Source: CAZELM01 sp964512995 (GTDB lineage: Bacteria > CSSED10-310). Taken from it: 25,212 nt of DNA. The DNA is taken from NCBI GenBank assembly GCA_964512995.1, contig CAZELM010000055.1:1-25212 (forward strand), in the 5' to 3' direction. Below, piece after piece: positions 15,722 through 25,176 of this stretch. The position numbers and the translations under genes were made by a program. Every line of letters begins with the position of its first letter. Position 1 is the first letter of the stretch. The notes below the pieces were generated by a model. The model did no database searches. It had not been told where the DNA came from and saw only the letters and a list, made by a program, of their open reading frames with translations.

Positions 15722-15748
15722 TTGATTGATGGATGCACATGCTAATAT
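15722..15748 (+). promoter_or_regulatory. Candidate extended -10 promoter for the tubulin-VWA-papain operon
   Basis: TGCTAATAT (15740-15748) forms an extended -10, with TTGATT (15722-15727) 15 nt upstream of TAATAT as a poor -35. Transcription would start near 15755, about 39 nt before the ATG at 15794. Weak evidence. Confidence 0.25.
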
Positions 15749-15793
15749 TTGATCATCATGGATTTTCGGTCATCCGGAAAGGAGAAACACCTC

Positions 15794-18700
15794 ATGTCAA
15801 AACAAATCACTCCCACGTTATTTATCGGCCTGGGCGGTACCGGGCATATGTTTGTCAGCAATCTAAAGGATATCATTCAACGCAAATTTTTAAAGAATGA
15901 TACAAAACCATTTCCACTCATTAAATACCGGGTGTTCGATACCGAGTTCATTAGCGTTCCCTATCGAGGAAAAGTGGTTTCCGCGGGTGAGAAGGAAGAT
16001 TTAGAGAAATGGCAAAAATCCGGGGGAGGTCGTGCAGATTATTCCTATGAAACGTCCATTCAATCGTGCATCGAGTTTTCAGAGCAGTGCGATGTATTTG
16101 TTCCTCCAAAAGACATCGAACAATGGTTATCAGACTACACCCTGCTGGGCATCCAGGATTTTATGCCGGAAAACCATTCCAATATTGTTCCCGGTACTTT
16201 TGGAGCTAGTCAGATGGGCATTCTCGGAAAGATTATGGGGATCGCTCATCTGGGGGACATTAAAAAGAAGCTTAAAGAGGTGATTGATTCAATGGCGGCC
16301 GGGAACAGTCTTTCGGATGAACTGGCTCGCTATTGGGGAGATGAATACAACCGATCGGGAAATCACTTATCCGTATATATCGCGTGTTCACTGGGCGGTG
16401 GAACAGGCCGAGGACTCCACCTGATCGTGGCGCTGATGATCCGGTATCTTCTTGGCGAATTGGATCCGGCTGGATTGGGACAAAACACGAAAATCATTTT
16501 GATCAATTTTTTACCTGATTGTTTTGAGACTCCGGGACGGATGCTGCCCCATCATGTATTACAACGGTTGAAAGCGAACGAATATGCCGGATTGAAAGAA
16601 TTGGATTATATTTTTGCCAATGGATTCGGCTCCAACGCCAAACCGGGTGAAATGGAAGTGGAGGCGCATTTTAAAAATCATTTTGGAATCAATGGATCAC
16701 TCCAGTTGCGAGTTTTTGATTCCGTAGTGCAGATCAGTTCGAAACTGCATAATGGCTCGGTTGCGCAATTGGATAGTTATAAAATGGTAAATGATATCGC
16801 GGCATATACCTTAGCGTCCGGAATATTCAGTAACTTCCAGGGTACTCTTGAATCCACGATGTGCAATCCAAACAATCCCATCCGTGAGGCCGAGACACAG
16901 ATCGCTCGTGTGTGTAAATATGGTCGGATTGGGAGCAGTTCGCTGAGGTATCCAGTCGGTCGTCTGTGTGATTATCTTAAGAATTGGACGGCAATGCATG
17001 CTGTGTTGGATTTGCAGGATGGGCATCTGGAGAAGCCACCGACATCCCAGCCCCATGACATCGCAGACAGATTGTACGATGTTTTTTCAACCGCCATGGA
17101 TACCCGGTTTACAGTCCCGTCAGCTATTATCCGCTCTGAATTGGGAAAGGATGTATTTGAAACCGCTTTCAGCAGTAAAGCACAGCAACGGTTTGCCCAG
17201 ATGCTGAATGCACAGAAATCCAATCATGTCGAGTTGGAGAAGCGCATCCTCGGTGCAGTGGGATACCGTGACAAACCATATATCCGGGAAGCGATCGAAA
17301 CCGTCGAGCAAATGGTACTCCAGGAAATCAAAGATCATGGAATCAAACGGGCGTTGGATGTTATCGACCAACTTCAAATCGAAATCGATGGATTCTATCG
17401 GGAATCAATCGCTGAATCACCGGTTGAGGTCCAGGAAGAAGGATTGCTTCCGTTGAGCAACGCATTGGACGAGTATATCAGTGCTCTGGAGGCGACGATT
17501 TCTGTCCCGTTTACCATGGGAAAACATCCGTTGTATGAAGATATCAATCAAGCCATGGATGCAGACCGGGATCGGTGGGAGAAAAACCGATCCTTTTTTC
17601 AGAAGATGGGCATAGTGCAGGAAAAAGATAAAAATATCAGTCCGCAATCGCGAATGAAAATCGACAATCTGATTCATGAATTTTATACCAACATCATCAT
17701 GCCCAGCCATAAAGCCCGGAAACTTCATACAAAAGCACGATTTTTTATCGAATTGAAAAATGCACTGCTCGATCTGGAAAACAATATCAACACCAACAAA
17801 CGGTTACTCAGCAACCGGGACGAATATGGACGGGATCTGGGATTGATCCCGGACTATCAGAAAATTCTCAATGACATTGTCAATATGACCAAAGATCCGA
17901 CCGAGATTTATGTTTATGGCCGCAATAAAGAAGAATATGAGCTGTTTTGCAGTCAATTTTACAAAAAAGAAGAAGTTTTCCGGGAGATTCAGCGGGAATT
18001 AGATACAAAAATCACTCCGCTCCTGATCCGGAAAGACGAAGTGACCAGTGATTTGATCCGCAGTGTTCTCCAGCCGGTTGTTCAGACATTGGTGGAACGG
18101 CATACTCAGGACATGTCATTCAGTTGGTATTTCCAACAACTCTATCGAAATAATAATCTGGATCGGGTCAAAACATTCTGGAAAGAACTGTATCAACGAG
18201 CGTCATGGTTGGGCGCTATCAATGTCAACCGTATTGAACCCAAAGATAGAGATCGGGAAGGATTCAATGTATTCAACTTTCTGGAGTTAGCCACCCCGGA
18301 AGATTATACGTTGTGCTCGGATGCTGTTGCCATTTTTGGCCAGAATCTTCAGAAAGTTCAGAGACCGGACCTTCGAGAAACCGTTATATTCACGCGGTAT
18401 CAGGTCGCGATGCCATTGTTCGTCTGCAACCCGGTGGTTGATTGTGCCGGAGATTACGAATCCGAAGTTCGCCACATCGGTGATATGCAGGCTCATGATG
18501 CGGGGTTGGCCGAAGCGGTCATGGCGGAGTATCACACGTCTAAAGAATTTTTCTATATCGATGAACCATTGGGAAGAATCACGCATATCCCGGATTCGGA
18601 AAAAGCGGATACGCTCAATCTGATGTTGTATCTGGGGATCATCGAGATCGATGATGAAAATTATCTGAGATGTCTCCAGCAACCGGATGGCTCTGTCATT

Positions 18701-19552
18701 TCCGTGATGAAGCGATGGCTGCCCACAGAACATCGGCATGATGATACCGCCGGGCTTCTGTATGAGGAATTCGCGGCAAATTTGTCGCGGGATAATCGGC
18801 TCATCGTCCATTTATTGGAGCTGACGACGGATCACCTTCTGAGTCTCGCCAATCCGATCTGCCGGAATGAATTGGATCGAAGACAATATCAGGATCTCTT
18901 CTTGAAGCTTTTGACGGACGAAGCGTATCCATTGATCCCCAAGACATTGCTTCGGAACCGGATCATGCGATATCGCGGGAATGCGGTCACCAGAATTCTT
19001 GTACAAGCGAAATTCCGGGAGAGTTATGAGCGAAAACAGTTTCGATTTTCGCAACGCTATCGACCGATTTTGTTCTACAAACGCGATGCCATGATTCGGG
19101 AGATGCAATTCCAGGATTCTGAACTCCTTCAGAAAAAGCCTTTTGATATACTCGAAAATATCATCACAACTCCTCAACGATCGCTGAAAGATCAACCCGT
19201 CCAATCATCCCCGGAATCCAAATCCATGCCTTCGGATGCCCCGTCAGAATCATCGGTATCTCCGTCCGTCCCCTCACAATCAAATCCTGCGGCGAGTCCA
19301 ATGGCGGATCCTTTTGATGAGCTTCGTAATTGCAAACAATTGCTGGTCGATGGGTGCCTGGATGAGGAGGCTTATCATGGAATCCGAAACGATTGGATCG
19401 AAAAGCTGAATCCATCGAATTTGCAATCCACTCATAAAGCAGCCGATGTCCTTCGTCAGTTGAAATCACTCAAAGATGAAACCATCATCACAACCGAGGA
19501 GTTTGACAGTTTGCGGAAACCATGGATTGAGTTGCTGAAACCCGTGAAGTGA
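15794..19552 (+). CDS. Tubulin/FtsZ-superfamily protein (Tubulin_2-like) with C-terminal SHOCT-like repeats
   Basis: About 1252 aa from ATG 15794, chosen because GGAG (15781-15784) lies 9 nt before it; an upstream in-frame ATG at 15749 has no such site. The N-terminus LFIGLGGTGHMF (9-20) is the nucleotide-binding beta1-loop of this family, and ACSLGGGTGRGL (197-208) is the tubulin signature loop. The GTPase-like part seems to extend to about residue 550. A long, charged, largely helical region follows, then a Ser/Pro linker (about 1135-1172) and two tandem 31-residue repeats (about 1174-1204 and 1219-1249) that resemble SHOCT motifs. There is no signal peptide or membrane helix, so it is cytoplasmic. 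Known family members are predicted to polymerise with GTP and to act with VWA proteins in membrane remodelling. The VWA gene follows directly. Confidence 0.85.
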   Translation: MSKQITPTLFIGLGGTGHMFVSNLKDIIQRKFLKNDTKPFPLIKYRVFDTEFISVPYRGKVVSAGEKEDLEKWQKSGGGRADYSYETSIQSCIEFSEQCDVFVPPKDIEQWLSDYTLLGIQDFMPENHSNIVPGTFGASQMGILGKIMGIAHLGDIKKKLKEVIDSMAAGNSLSDELARYWGDEYNRSGNHLSVYIACSLGGGTGRGLHLIVALMIRYLLGELDPAGLGQNTKIILINFLPDCFETPGRMLPHHVLQRLKANEYAGLKELDYIFANGFGSNAKPGEMEVEAHFKNHFGINGSLQLRVFDSVVQISSKLHNGSVAQLDSYKMVNDIAAYTLASGIFSNFQGTLESTMCNPNNPIREAETQIARVCKYGRIGSSSLRYPVGRLCDYLKNWTAMHAVLDLQDGHLEKPPTSQPHDIADRLYDVFSTAMDTRFTVPSAIIRSELGKDVFETAFSSKAQQRFAQMLNAQKSNHVELEKRILGAVGYRDKPYIREAIETVEQMVLQEIKDHGIKRALDVIDQLQIEIDGFYRESIAESPVEVQEEGLLPLSNALDEYISALEATISVPFTMGKHPLYEDINQAMDADRDRWEKNRSFFQKMGIVQEKDKNISPQSRMKIDNLIHEFYTNIIMPSHKARKLHTKARFFIELKNALLDLENNINTNKRLLSNRDEYGRDLGLIPDYQKILNDIVNMTKDPTEIYVYGRNKEEYELFCSQFYKKEEVFREIQRELDTKITPLLIRKDEVTSDLIRSVLQPVVQTLVERHTQDMSFSWYFQQLYRNNNLDRVKTFWKELYQRASWLGAINVNRIEPKDRDREGFNVFNFLELATPEDYTLCSDAVAIFGQNLQKVQRPDLRETVIFTRYQVAMPLFVCNPVVDCAGDYESEVRHIGDMQAHDAGLAEAVMAEYHTSKEFFYIDEPLGRITHIPDSEKADTLNLMLYLGIIEIDDENYLRCLQQPDGSVISVMKRWLPTEHRHDDTAGLLYEEFAANLSRDNRLIVHLLELTTDHLLSLANPICRNELDRRQYQDLFLKLLTDEAYPLIPKTLLRNRIMRYRGNAVTRILVQAKFRESYERKQFRFSQRYRPILFYKRDAMIREMQFQDSELLQKKPFDILENIITTPQRSLKDQPVQSSPESKSMPSDAPSESSVSPSVPSQSNPAASPMADPFDELRNCKQLLVDGCLDEEAYHGIRNDWIEKLNPSNLQSTHKAADVLRQLKSLKDETIITTEEFDSLRKPWIELLKPVK

Positions 19553-19611
19553 CCTCGACCGGTTTTCTCTCATTCTCCACTTTCATTCATCCCTTCATAC
19601 AAGGGGGCGTC

Positions 19612-22600
19612 ATGCAGCGATTCATCACAGGGTTGATCTTCATTTTAGGGATAGGGATCGGTTTGGGGAGTGACACCACTGCCGCTCCCCGAACGATTGC
19701 CATCATCGTGGACGACTCCGGGAGCATGTATGGCTATCCGAGCGGCATGGCTCGGGATGTCACACCGGACCTGAAACAGTCACTCCAGATCATTGTCGAA
19801 TTACTCGATACCTATAACCAGCATCAGGAACCGGACAACAAAGTGACTGTGGTGATCACATGTTTCGGCGGCAAAGGAGTGGATGTGAAAGGGAATCCCA
19901 TCGAGGAATTTCGGGAGATTCCCTTGACCGGTGATCCCACTCAGGATATCCGCCGGATTTTTGAAGAATTTTCACTGGTCAATCCCAACCGCAAATCCAT
20001 CAAAAACCAAAAGCTCTATCAGCAAACCTGTTTCGGGATGGCGTTCCGGAAAACACAAGAAAAATTGGACGGTCAAGGCGGAGCTATGGCCACTATTTTT
20101 CTGACGGATGCGGTTCAGACACAGTCCGATGACGAGAGTCTTTCATTGGATATATCTCCATTCGGAAATACATATCTGTTCAGTTTGGGCGAGGATATCG
20201 AGGAGTTGCGTCAATGGAGCGACCGGTTTCGATCCAACGGACAACTGTCCGGATTTCAAATGCTCCGGAATGGCTGGGAGATTACACCGGTGTTTGTCAG
20301 TGTTTTTCAGAAACTGCTCGTCCCCGACGATCAGAGTCAATATTTGGTGACGGAACAGACGACAGCGGACCAGAGCCATCCGACCATCACCATTCAGAAA
20401 CTCAGCGATCATGCAGCACGATACCATATCATTTTTCATTCCAGTTCGTGTCCGGCATTGCGGCAGATCACGCATCAGGAAACACCATTGGTCGAAAACC
20501 AGGATTATTCGGTGTCCCATTGGACCAATTTCATGACATTGGAATTCCCCGCTGACAAAACACCGGCCGATGCCTATCAGGTGGTGTTCGATCTGCCCCA
20601 GTCTTCGATGATCGCCTCGCTCGTCGGTCTGGAGGATATTCCGCTGGTATTGATGGAATCCCGGCATCCACTCGATCCCATGAAATCCTATCCAAGAAAC
20701 GCCGAGATTTCGCTCCATTTTGCATTGATGACCACAGATGATCTCACGCACCCGATTCTGTCCGGCGATGCATTGAACCGGTTTCTCCAATTGATCAACT
20801 ATTCCTATCAGATCACCGAAGAAATAGGTTCCGATACCTATCAGGCACCCATCAATCCGCCGTTCGAAACGTTATTGAGTTTTCATCCGACTGTGCAGAC
20901 GAATTCCAGATATGTGATCCGAACGGGTTGGAGCTATCACTCGGCTAAACCAGTAGTCCATACGATGGCAGGTGGTTTTATTCTTAATCAGGAGCCGGCG
21001 ATTTCATTTCATCTGACCTATACATCCGATTCCCTGGCGAGCGGTGAATTGTGGCAAGGGCGAGTGATCGGTCTAGAGGGTTGGTTTTCGGAAAATCCGG
21101 TACCTGAAAAGATACAGAAAATTACCGAAATCATACTTCAGGATTCGGACTCCGGAGCGAAATATCACGTGATCCGGGATCCGGGACAGGAGCGGTTCAC
21201 TGGTTCGCTCGGCCGGGTGATCGATACCAGTGTGCATACTCTGGAGTTTGCTGGTGCTGTTCCACCGGGTGATTATGATCTGATCCTGGAACAGCGTTCA
21301 TTTCAGACGAAACCACGGAAATTAACCGTTGATCTGAAGAAAACCAGTTTCCGTCAGGATTTAGAAAAACAAGGAATCTGGAACCAGTTTGTAATGGGAT
21401 TCCGGTATTTGTTCGGGATGGAATCCGGTAAAGAATCGATCATGGAGAAGCGGATCGATCAGGCATCCTGGACCGAAGATATCTCCATTTTGTATTACGG
21501 TCATGATGCGGTTTCCATTGAACTCACGCCGCGCATCGAACCCATTTTTTCGGATGAAGAATGCCGGAAGATGTATCGAACCGAAGGAGGATTGGATTTT
21601 CCGGCGGAAAATGCGCAACTTCCATATCTGTGGGGTTTTCGTCACGGAGAACCCCAGCGGATCGATCATGCATTGACCATCGCGTTAACACCACCGGGTG
21701 GCATTCTGGAATCGTCACTGATTGTAAAAATGCAGAAAATAGCATGCGACTGGGAGATCACAAAACCGTTATCTCCTCGGCCAATCGTCCGATTGACTTC
21801 GACAATCCAGTGGCGTAATGCACCGGATCTTCAACTGGAACTTCCTTCGGAGATCGTTTTCAACATCACCAGTTGGGGGAGCAATGCGCTTGATATCCTT
21901 CGTAATGCAATGTTCATTGCCGTGCTTATACTTATTGTTGTGATTGGATTCTTTGTATTGGTAACTGTCGTATGCTTTCTCAGATATATCCAGGTTCGGC
22001 GACGATTGTGGCGGGAGATCTTGACATTGGCTCCACAGGATTTTTGTCTGCCGATAGAATGCAAAAATGCAGCGTTCCCAGAAAAAGCGTACCGGATCCT
22101 GGAACAGAAGGCGGCTGAACGGGAGGGGACAGCCACTCCTGGACGAGTGATGCGGGATGCCATCGTCAACCCGAATCTGAGGCTGCTGAATAAAATCTAT
22201 AAGCGATTCAGGAAACGGGAGCTATTGTTGCTTCGGAACCGGTGTCAGGAGCCCAATTTCGATTCGGAATGGACGTTTTCGATCGCAGACAGTCCAACGA
22301 TAATCGTGTTTGGCACCGAAATCCCCAATGATATTAATGCGGTCAGACTTCGTGCTCCTCTTGGAACGTTCAAAGCTCGCATCGGATCAATCACCATTCA
22401 TCATAAAGGAGATCACTGGGACATCCGATTAGTTCCGGATAGTGATATCGTCGTACGCTATGACAATGTCGATTATATACTACCGGTCCGGGATGGAATC
22501 CTGCTGACATCGGGACAGAGAGTATGGATCGGGGAGCAGGTGGGTGTATGGTTGGTGTCGTTTACCGTCATCTGTGTCAATGACACGGTAACGCTTCGAT

Positions 22601-22614
22601 TTCAGCCGGGATGA
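19612..22614 (+). CDS. Membrane-anchored von Willebrand factor A (VWA) domain protein
   Basis: About 1000 aa from ATG 19612, preceded by AAGGGGG (19601-19607). An in-frame GTG at 19549 would overlap the tubulin gene and spoil the signal peptide. Signal peptide at 1-25 (FITGLIFILGIGIGLG). A VWA domain starts at once: TIAIIVDDSGSM, with MIDAS residues Asp34, Ser36 and Ser38, and a later MIDAS-type Asp in FLTD (Asp166). Large beta-rich periplasmic regions of unknown type fill about 260-760. One membrane helix is at about 767-792 (FIAVLILIVVIGFFVLVTVVCF), followed by basic residues, so the last 205 residues are cytoplasmic. This tail holds a helical segment with LRNRC (874-878) that aligns with the tail of the next gene's product, then a beta-rich end. 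Probable role: metal-dependent periplasmic protein binding, linked through the tail to the cytoplasmic tubulin-like protein. Confidence 0.85.
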   Translation: MQRFITGLIFILGIGIGLGSDTTAAPRTIAIIVDDSGSMYGYPSGMARDVTPDLKQSLQIIVELLDTYNQHQEPDNKVTVVITCFGGKGVDVKGNPIEEFREIPLTGDPTQDIRRIFEEFSLVNPNRKSIKNQKLYQQTCFGMAFRKTQEKLDGQGGAMATIFLTDAVQTQSDDESLSLDISPFGNTYLFSLGEDIEELRQWSDRFRSNGQLSGFQMLRNGWEITPVFVSVFQKLLVPDDQSQYLVTEQTTADQSHPTITIQKLSDHAARYHIIFHSSSCPALRQITHQETPLVENQDYSVSHWTNFMTLEFPADKTPADAYQVVFDLPQSSMIASLVGLEDIPLVLMESRHPLDPMKSYPRNAEISLHFALMTTDDLTHPILSGDALNRFLQLINYSYQITEEIGSDTYQAPINPPFETLLSFHPTVQTNSRYVIRTGWSYHSAKPVVHTMAGGFILNQEPAISFHLTYTSDSLASGELWQGRVIGLEGWFSENPVPEKIQKITEIILQDSDSGAKYHVIRDPGQERFTGSLGRVIDTSVHTLEFAGAVPPGDYDLILEQRSFQTKPRKLTVDLKKTSFRQDLEKQGIWNQFVMGFRYLFGMESGKESIMEKRIDQASWTEDISILYYGHDAVSIELTPRIEPIFSDEECRKMYRTEGGLDFPAENAQLPYLWGFRHGEPQRIDHALTIALTPPGGILESSLIVKMQKIACDWEITKPLSPRPIVRLTSTIQWRNAPDLQLELPSEIVFNITSWGSNALDILRNAMFIAVLILIVVIGFFVLVTVVCFLRYIQVRRRLWREILTLAPQDFCLPIECKNAAFPEKAYRILEQKAAEREGTATPGRVMRDAIVNPNLRLLNKIYKRFRKRELLLLRNRCQEPNFDSEWTFSIADSPTIIVFGTEIPNDINAVRLRAPLGTFKARIGSITIHHKGDHWDIRLVPDSDIVVRYDNVDYILPVRDGILLTSGQRVWIGEQVGVWLVSFTVICVNDTVTLRFQPG

Positions 22615-22621
22615 GGGAGTG

Positions 22622-25159
22622 ATGAAGCGCCTGGAATCTCTGGAGTCCCGGCATTTTTATACATTGATCGGTGGTAGCCTGGTCGTGCTGACCGTGTGTA
22701 TATTCGCTTTAATCGCATTGTATCGCCCCGGGATGTTCCGGCATCGGGAGGATTTCATGGATTCGGGAGCCAATCACGTGCAACGGACCATTGATCAGGA
22801 TGGTGCGGATTGGATTGCGGAAGAAAATGAGCTGACACGGATGAGCCGCGAGGAGCGTCTGGGATATCTGGGTATCCTGCCAGATCCCGATAACATGAAA
22901 ACCCCTCATCCTGATACCACGGGAACGCCTACACCATCCGCCACGCATCTGCCGACTCCGGATGCGACAGGAACCGCTAGAGAGATCGAAAGTCACACAA
23001 CGGTTTCAAGCGAAACGCCGGAGCACCCGATTCCATCCGGACCTGATCTGTCTGTCAGGGATATTCCCCAGACCCTCGATTACCGGAATATCGCCACCCA
23101 GATTCGGAATCAAAGGCAATGCGGGAGTTGTTGGGCGTTCGCGTGCATCGGTGTAATGGAGATGGAAATCCGGCGGAGGCACCCGGAGGTCTCTCCGGAC
23201 ATCGATCTTTCAGAACAATATCTTCTGGCGTGTTCCAATGGGACCTGTCGGGGATATTTCCTCGGTGCAACCTTGAAATTTCTGGTTGATCAGGGAACTT
23301 TGACCGAACGCTGCTGTCGGTACCATATTTCGGATGATAAAAAATACTGCAAATCCGATTGCACGGATCTCCAAACGTTTCGTCTCAAAGGGTACCAGCG
23401 GGAACCCGATCTGGTTCCCATGTTTGGGAGCGGATTGGTGTCTCCGGAACGGATACGCACCATTCAACAAACACTCACTGATAAGGGACCGCTCGTGGCG
23501 TGTATGGCGGTGATGGAGGATTTCTTCTATTACAAAAAAGGCGTTTATCGCTCCGTCAGACACAATTTCTACGGATATCACGCGGTGGCTTTAGTCGGGT
23601 ATGATCAACCGAATCGATATTGGATTGTCAAAAACAGTTGGGGAAACATTTGGGGAGAAGACGGGTACATCCGAGTCAGTTGGGATGATCCTTACACGCG
23701 ACTGGGTCTGGAATTGTATTCTGTGGAGACGGACACGTATCCGCTGGATCCGACTCCCACACCGGATCCGGATCATCCGGTGATTTCGGAGCTGATATTT
23801 ACGATGGAGACGCGCCGCACTGTGGAGGCATTGGATCATCGGGAGTCACTGCCCTGTGATTCCATTACCGGTGAGGTCCCGGCTCCCATCGTTTTGAATG
23901 TCGAAGCACGGGATCGACAGCATCAGGTGATCCGGAATGCTGCCATACTGAGCAGCATTCGGGCATCAATCATGATCAATGACCGGCATGATGTTCCGCT
24001 GGCATTCACATCGGAAGGATATGCTGCACGAGTGGAATGGAAATCAATGCCGATACAACGGGAGATGACGTTCAGGATCGTTGCAGAACGAGAAGAAGCG
24101 AACAGCGTGATAACCGGTGACACCATCGCCATTCAACTGAACCCCAAGATCGTAAACAAACATCCACCGGAAAGAGCGATTCGGATGGAGATGACTCGAC
24201 ATGGCCGACAGTATCGAGGATCGTTACGGATTGTGTTGGGGGACTACCTGGCATATTCATCACCATGTATCAACCTGGAAATGATCGGTACGGTGGAGTG
24301 GCAGGGGAGGGATCATCCAGGAATGGGTGTTCCGGAGTTGATTCCATCCCGGGTCATTCTAAGTGGAGATCGGAATGGGTCCAACTGGACGGTGTGCTGC
24401 GAACAAAATGCCGGCGGAACGGGCAATTTTGATATCCCAGGTGTTCTGTCATTGTGGTTTGCCGATGAGAGTCTGGGTGTTGAACCGGTTCGGATCCCGG
24501 TGATTCTGATCTATCGGTATTCGATACTGGAAGTTGTTCGCTGGGAGTATTGTTTCATCACATTGGTGCTGATCGGGATCATCGCGGTGTTTCGGCAGTT
24601 GATGTTTATTGATAAATATCGATTCTGGATGGATCATATCGATCATGAAAGCCCGGAAGATTTTTGGAGATTTCCGGATGCATACAGCCCGGGAGTTTAT
24701 CGACGCATCCTGGATAAAACGACCTTGATGGATGTTATCGCGGATCCCCGAAGCAGGATGTTTAGCCAGTTTTTACGAGGGATGAGATGGACTGAGCTGA
24801 AATCGTTGCGGAATCGCTGCCATACTCCGGTAAGTCATGCGATGCAGTATCCATTTGAATCCGAAGCGGTGATTATTGGCAATCGGATGGAAGGGAGCCG
24901 GGTATATCGGACTCGGCATGATTGGGTCATGGAACGGATTGCACGCATCGAAACAATACCAGAACCAAGGCATGTGCTGTTCATACCGATGGAGGGAATG
25001 TTTCGGGATGCCGAGGAACGGTATTTACCATTGGATCAGGCGATTCGGATTGAGTCGGCAGCGGTGTTCTATTGGAATCAAGGAGAGATACGGGTCGTGG
25101 AGATCCAGGTCGGAATCTCCGGGAATGAGCTCCAGGTGAAGGTGGTGCCTTTGGCATAG
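22622..25159 (+). CDS. Membrane-anchored papain-family (C1A) cysteine peptidase
   Basis: 845 aa from ATG 22622 (GAGGG just upstream; GTG 22619 is an alternative), 7 nt after the VWA stop. A signal anchor lies at 12-34. A pro-region-like segment has N69ELTRMSREE78, resembling the NxFxxMTxEE part of I29 propeptides, followed by a Thr/Pro-rich linker (about 93-140). The peptidase domain is at about 145-375, with oxyanion Gln164, catalytic Cys170 in CGSCWAF, His320 in YHAVALVGYD and Asn338 in VKNSWGN. All four catalytic residues are intact. Many extra Cys suggest disulfides and a periplasmic site. After PTPTPDPD comes a beta-rich region (about 388-640), a second membrane helix (about 645-666) and a cytoplasmic tail with LRNRC at 729-733, shared with the VWA protein. 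The family cleaves peptide bonds by a Cys-His thiol mechanism; the substrate is unknown. Confidence 0.88.
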   Translation: MKRLESLESRHFYTLIGGSLVVLTVCIFALIALYRPGMFRHREDFMDSGANHVQRTIDQDGADWIAEENELTRMSREERLGYLGILPDPDNMKTPHPDTTGTPTPSATHLPTPDATGTAREIESHTTVSSETPEHPIPSGPDLSVRDIPQTLDYRNIATQIRNQRQCGSCWAFACIGVMEMEIRRRHPEVSPDIDLSEQYLLACSNGTCRGYFLGATLKFLVDQGTLTERCCRYHISDDKKYCKSDCTDLQTFRLKGYQREPDLVPMFGSGLVSPERIRTIQQTLTDKGPLVACMAVMEDFFYYKKGVYRSVRHNFYGYHAVALVGYDQPNRYWIVKNSWGNIWGEDGYIRVSWDDPYTRLGLELYSVETDTYPLDPTPTPDPDHPVISELIFTMETRRTVEALDHRESLPCDSITGEVPAPIVLNVEARDRQHQVIRNAAILSSIRASIMINDRHDVPLAFTSEGYAARVEWKSMPIQREMTFRIVAEREEANSVITGDTIAIQLNPKIVNKHPPERAIRMEMTRHGRQYRGSLRIVLGDYLAYSSPCINLEMIGTVEWQGRDHPGMGVPELIPSRVILSGDRNGSNWTVCCEQNAGGTGNFDIPGVLSLWFADESLGVEPVRIPVILIYRYSILEVVRWEYCFITLVLIGIIAVFRQLMFIDKYRFWMDHIDHESPEDFWRFPDAYSPGVYRRILDKTTLMDVIADPRSRMFSQFLRGMRWTELKSLRNRCHTPVSHAMQYPFESEAVIIGNRMEGSRVYRTRHDWVMERIARIETIPEPRHVLFIPMEGMFRDAEERYLPLDQAIRIESAAVFYWNQGEIRVVEIQVGISGNELQVKVVPLA

Positions 25160-25176
25160 CCGGAGTCATTACCGCT

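Larger units (their letters stand above)
15376..15793. other. Divergent intergenic region, about 420 bp
   Basis: Lies between the sigma-like gene (minus) and the tubulin-like gene (plus). It contains a strong-looking minus-strand promoter (15629-15656), a weaker plus-strand one (15722-15748) and a 6-bp inverted repeat, GACCGG (15521-15526) with CCGGTC (15536-15541). The minus-strand transcript would have a leader of roughly 245 nt containing that inverted repeat. I see no well-supported gene inside; the only long frame starts with TTG at the promoter itself. Confidence 0.5.
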
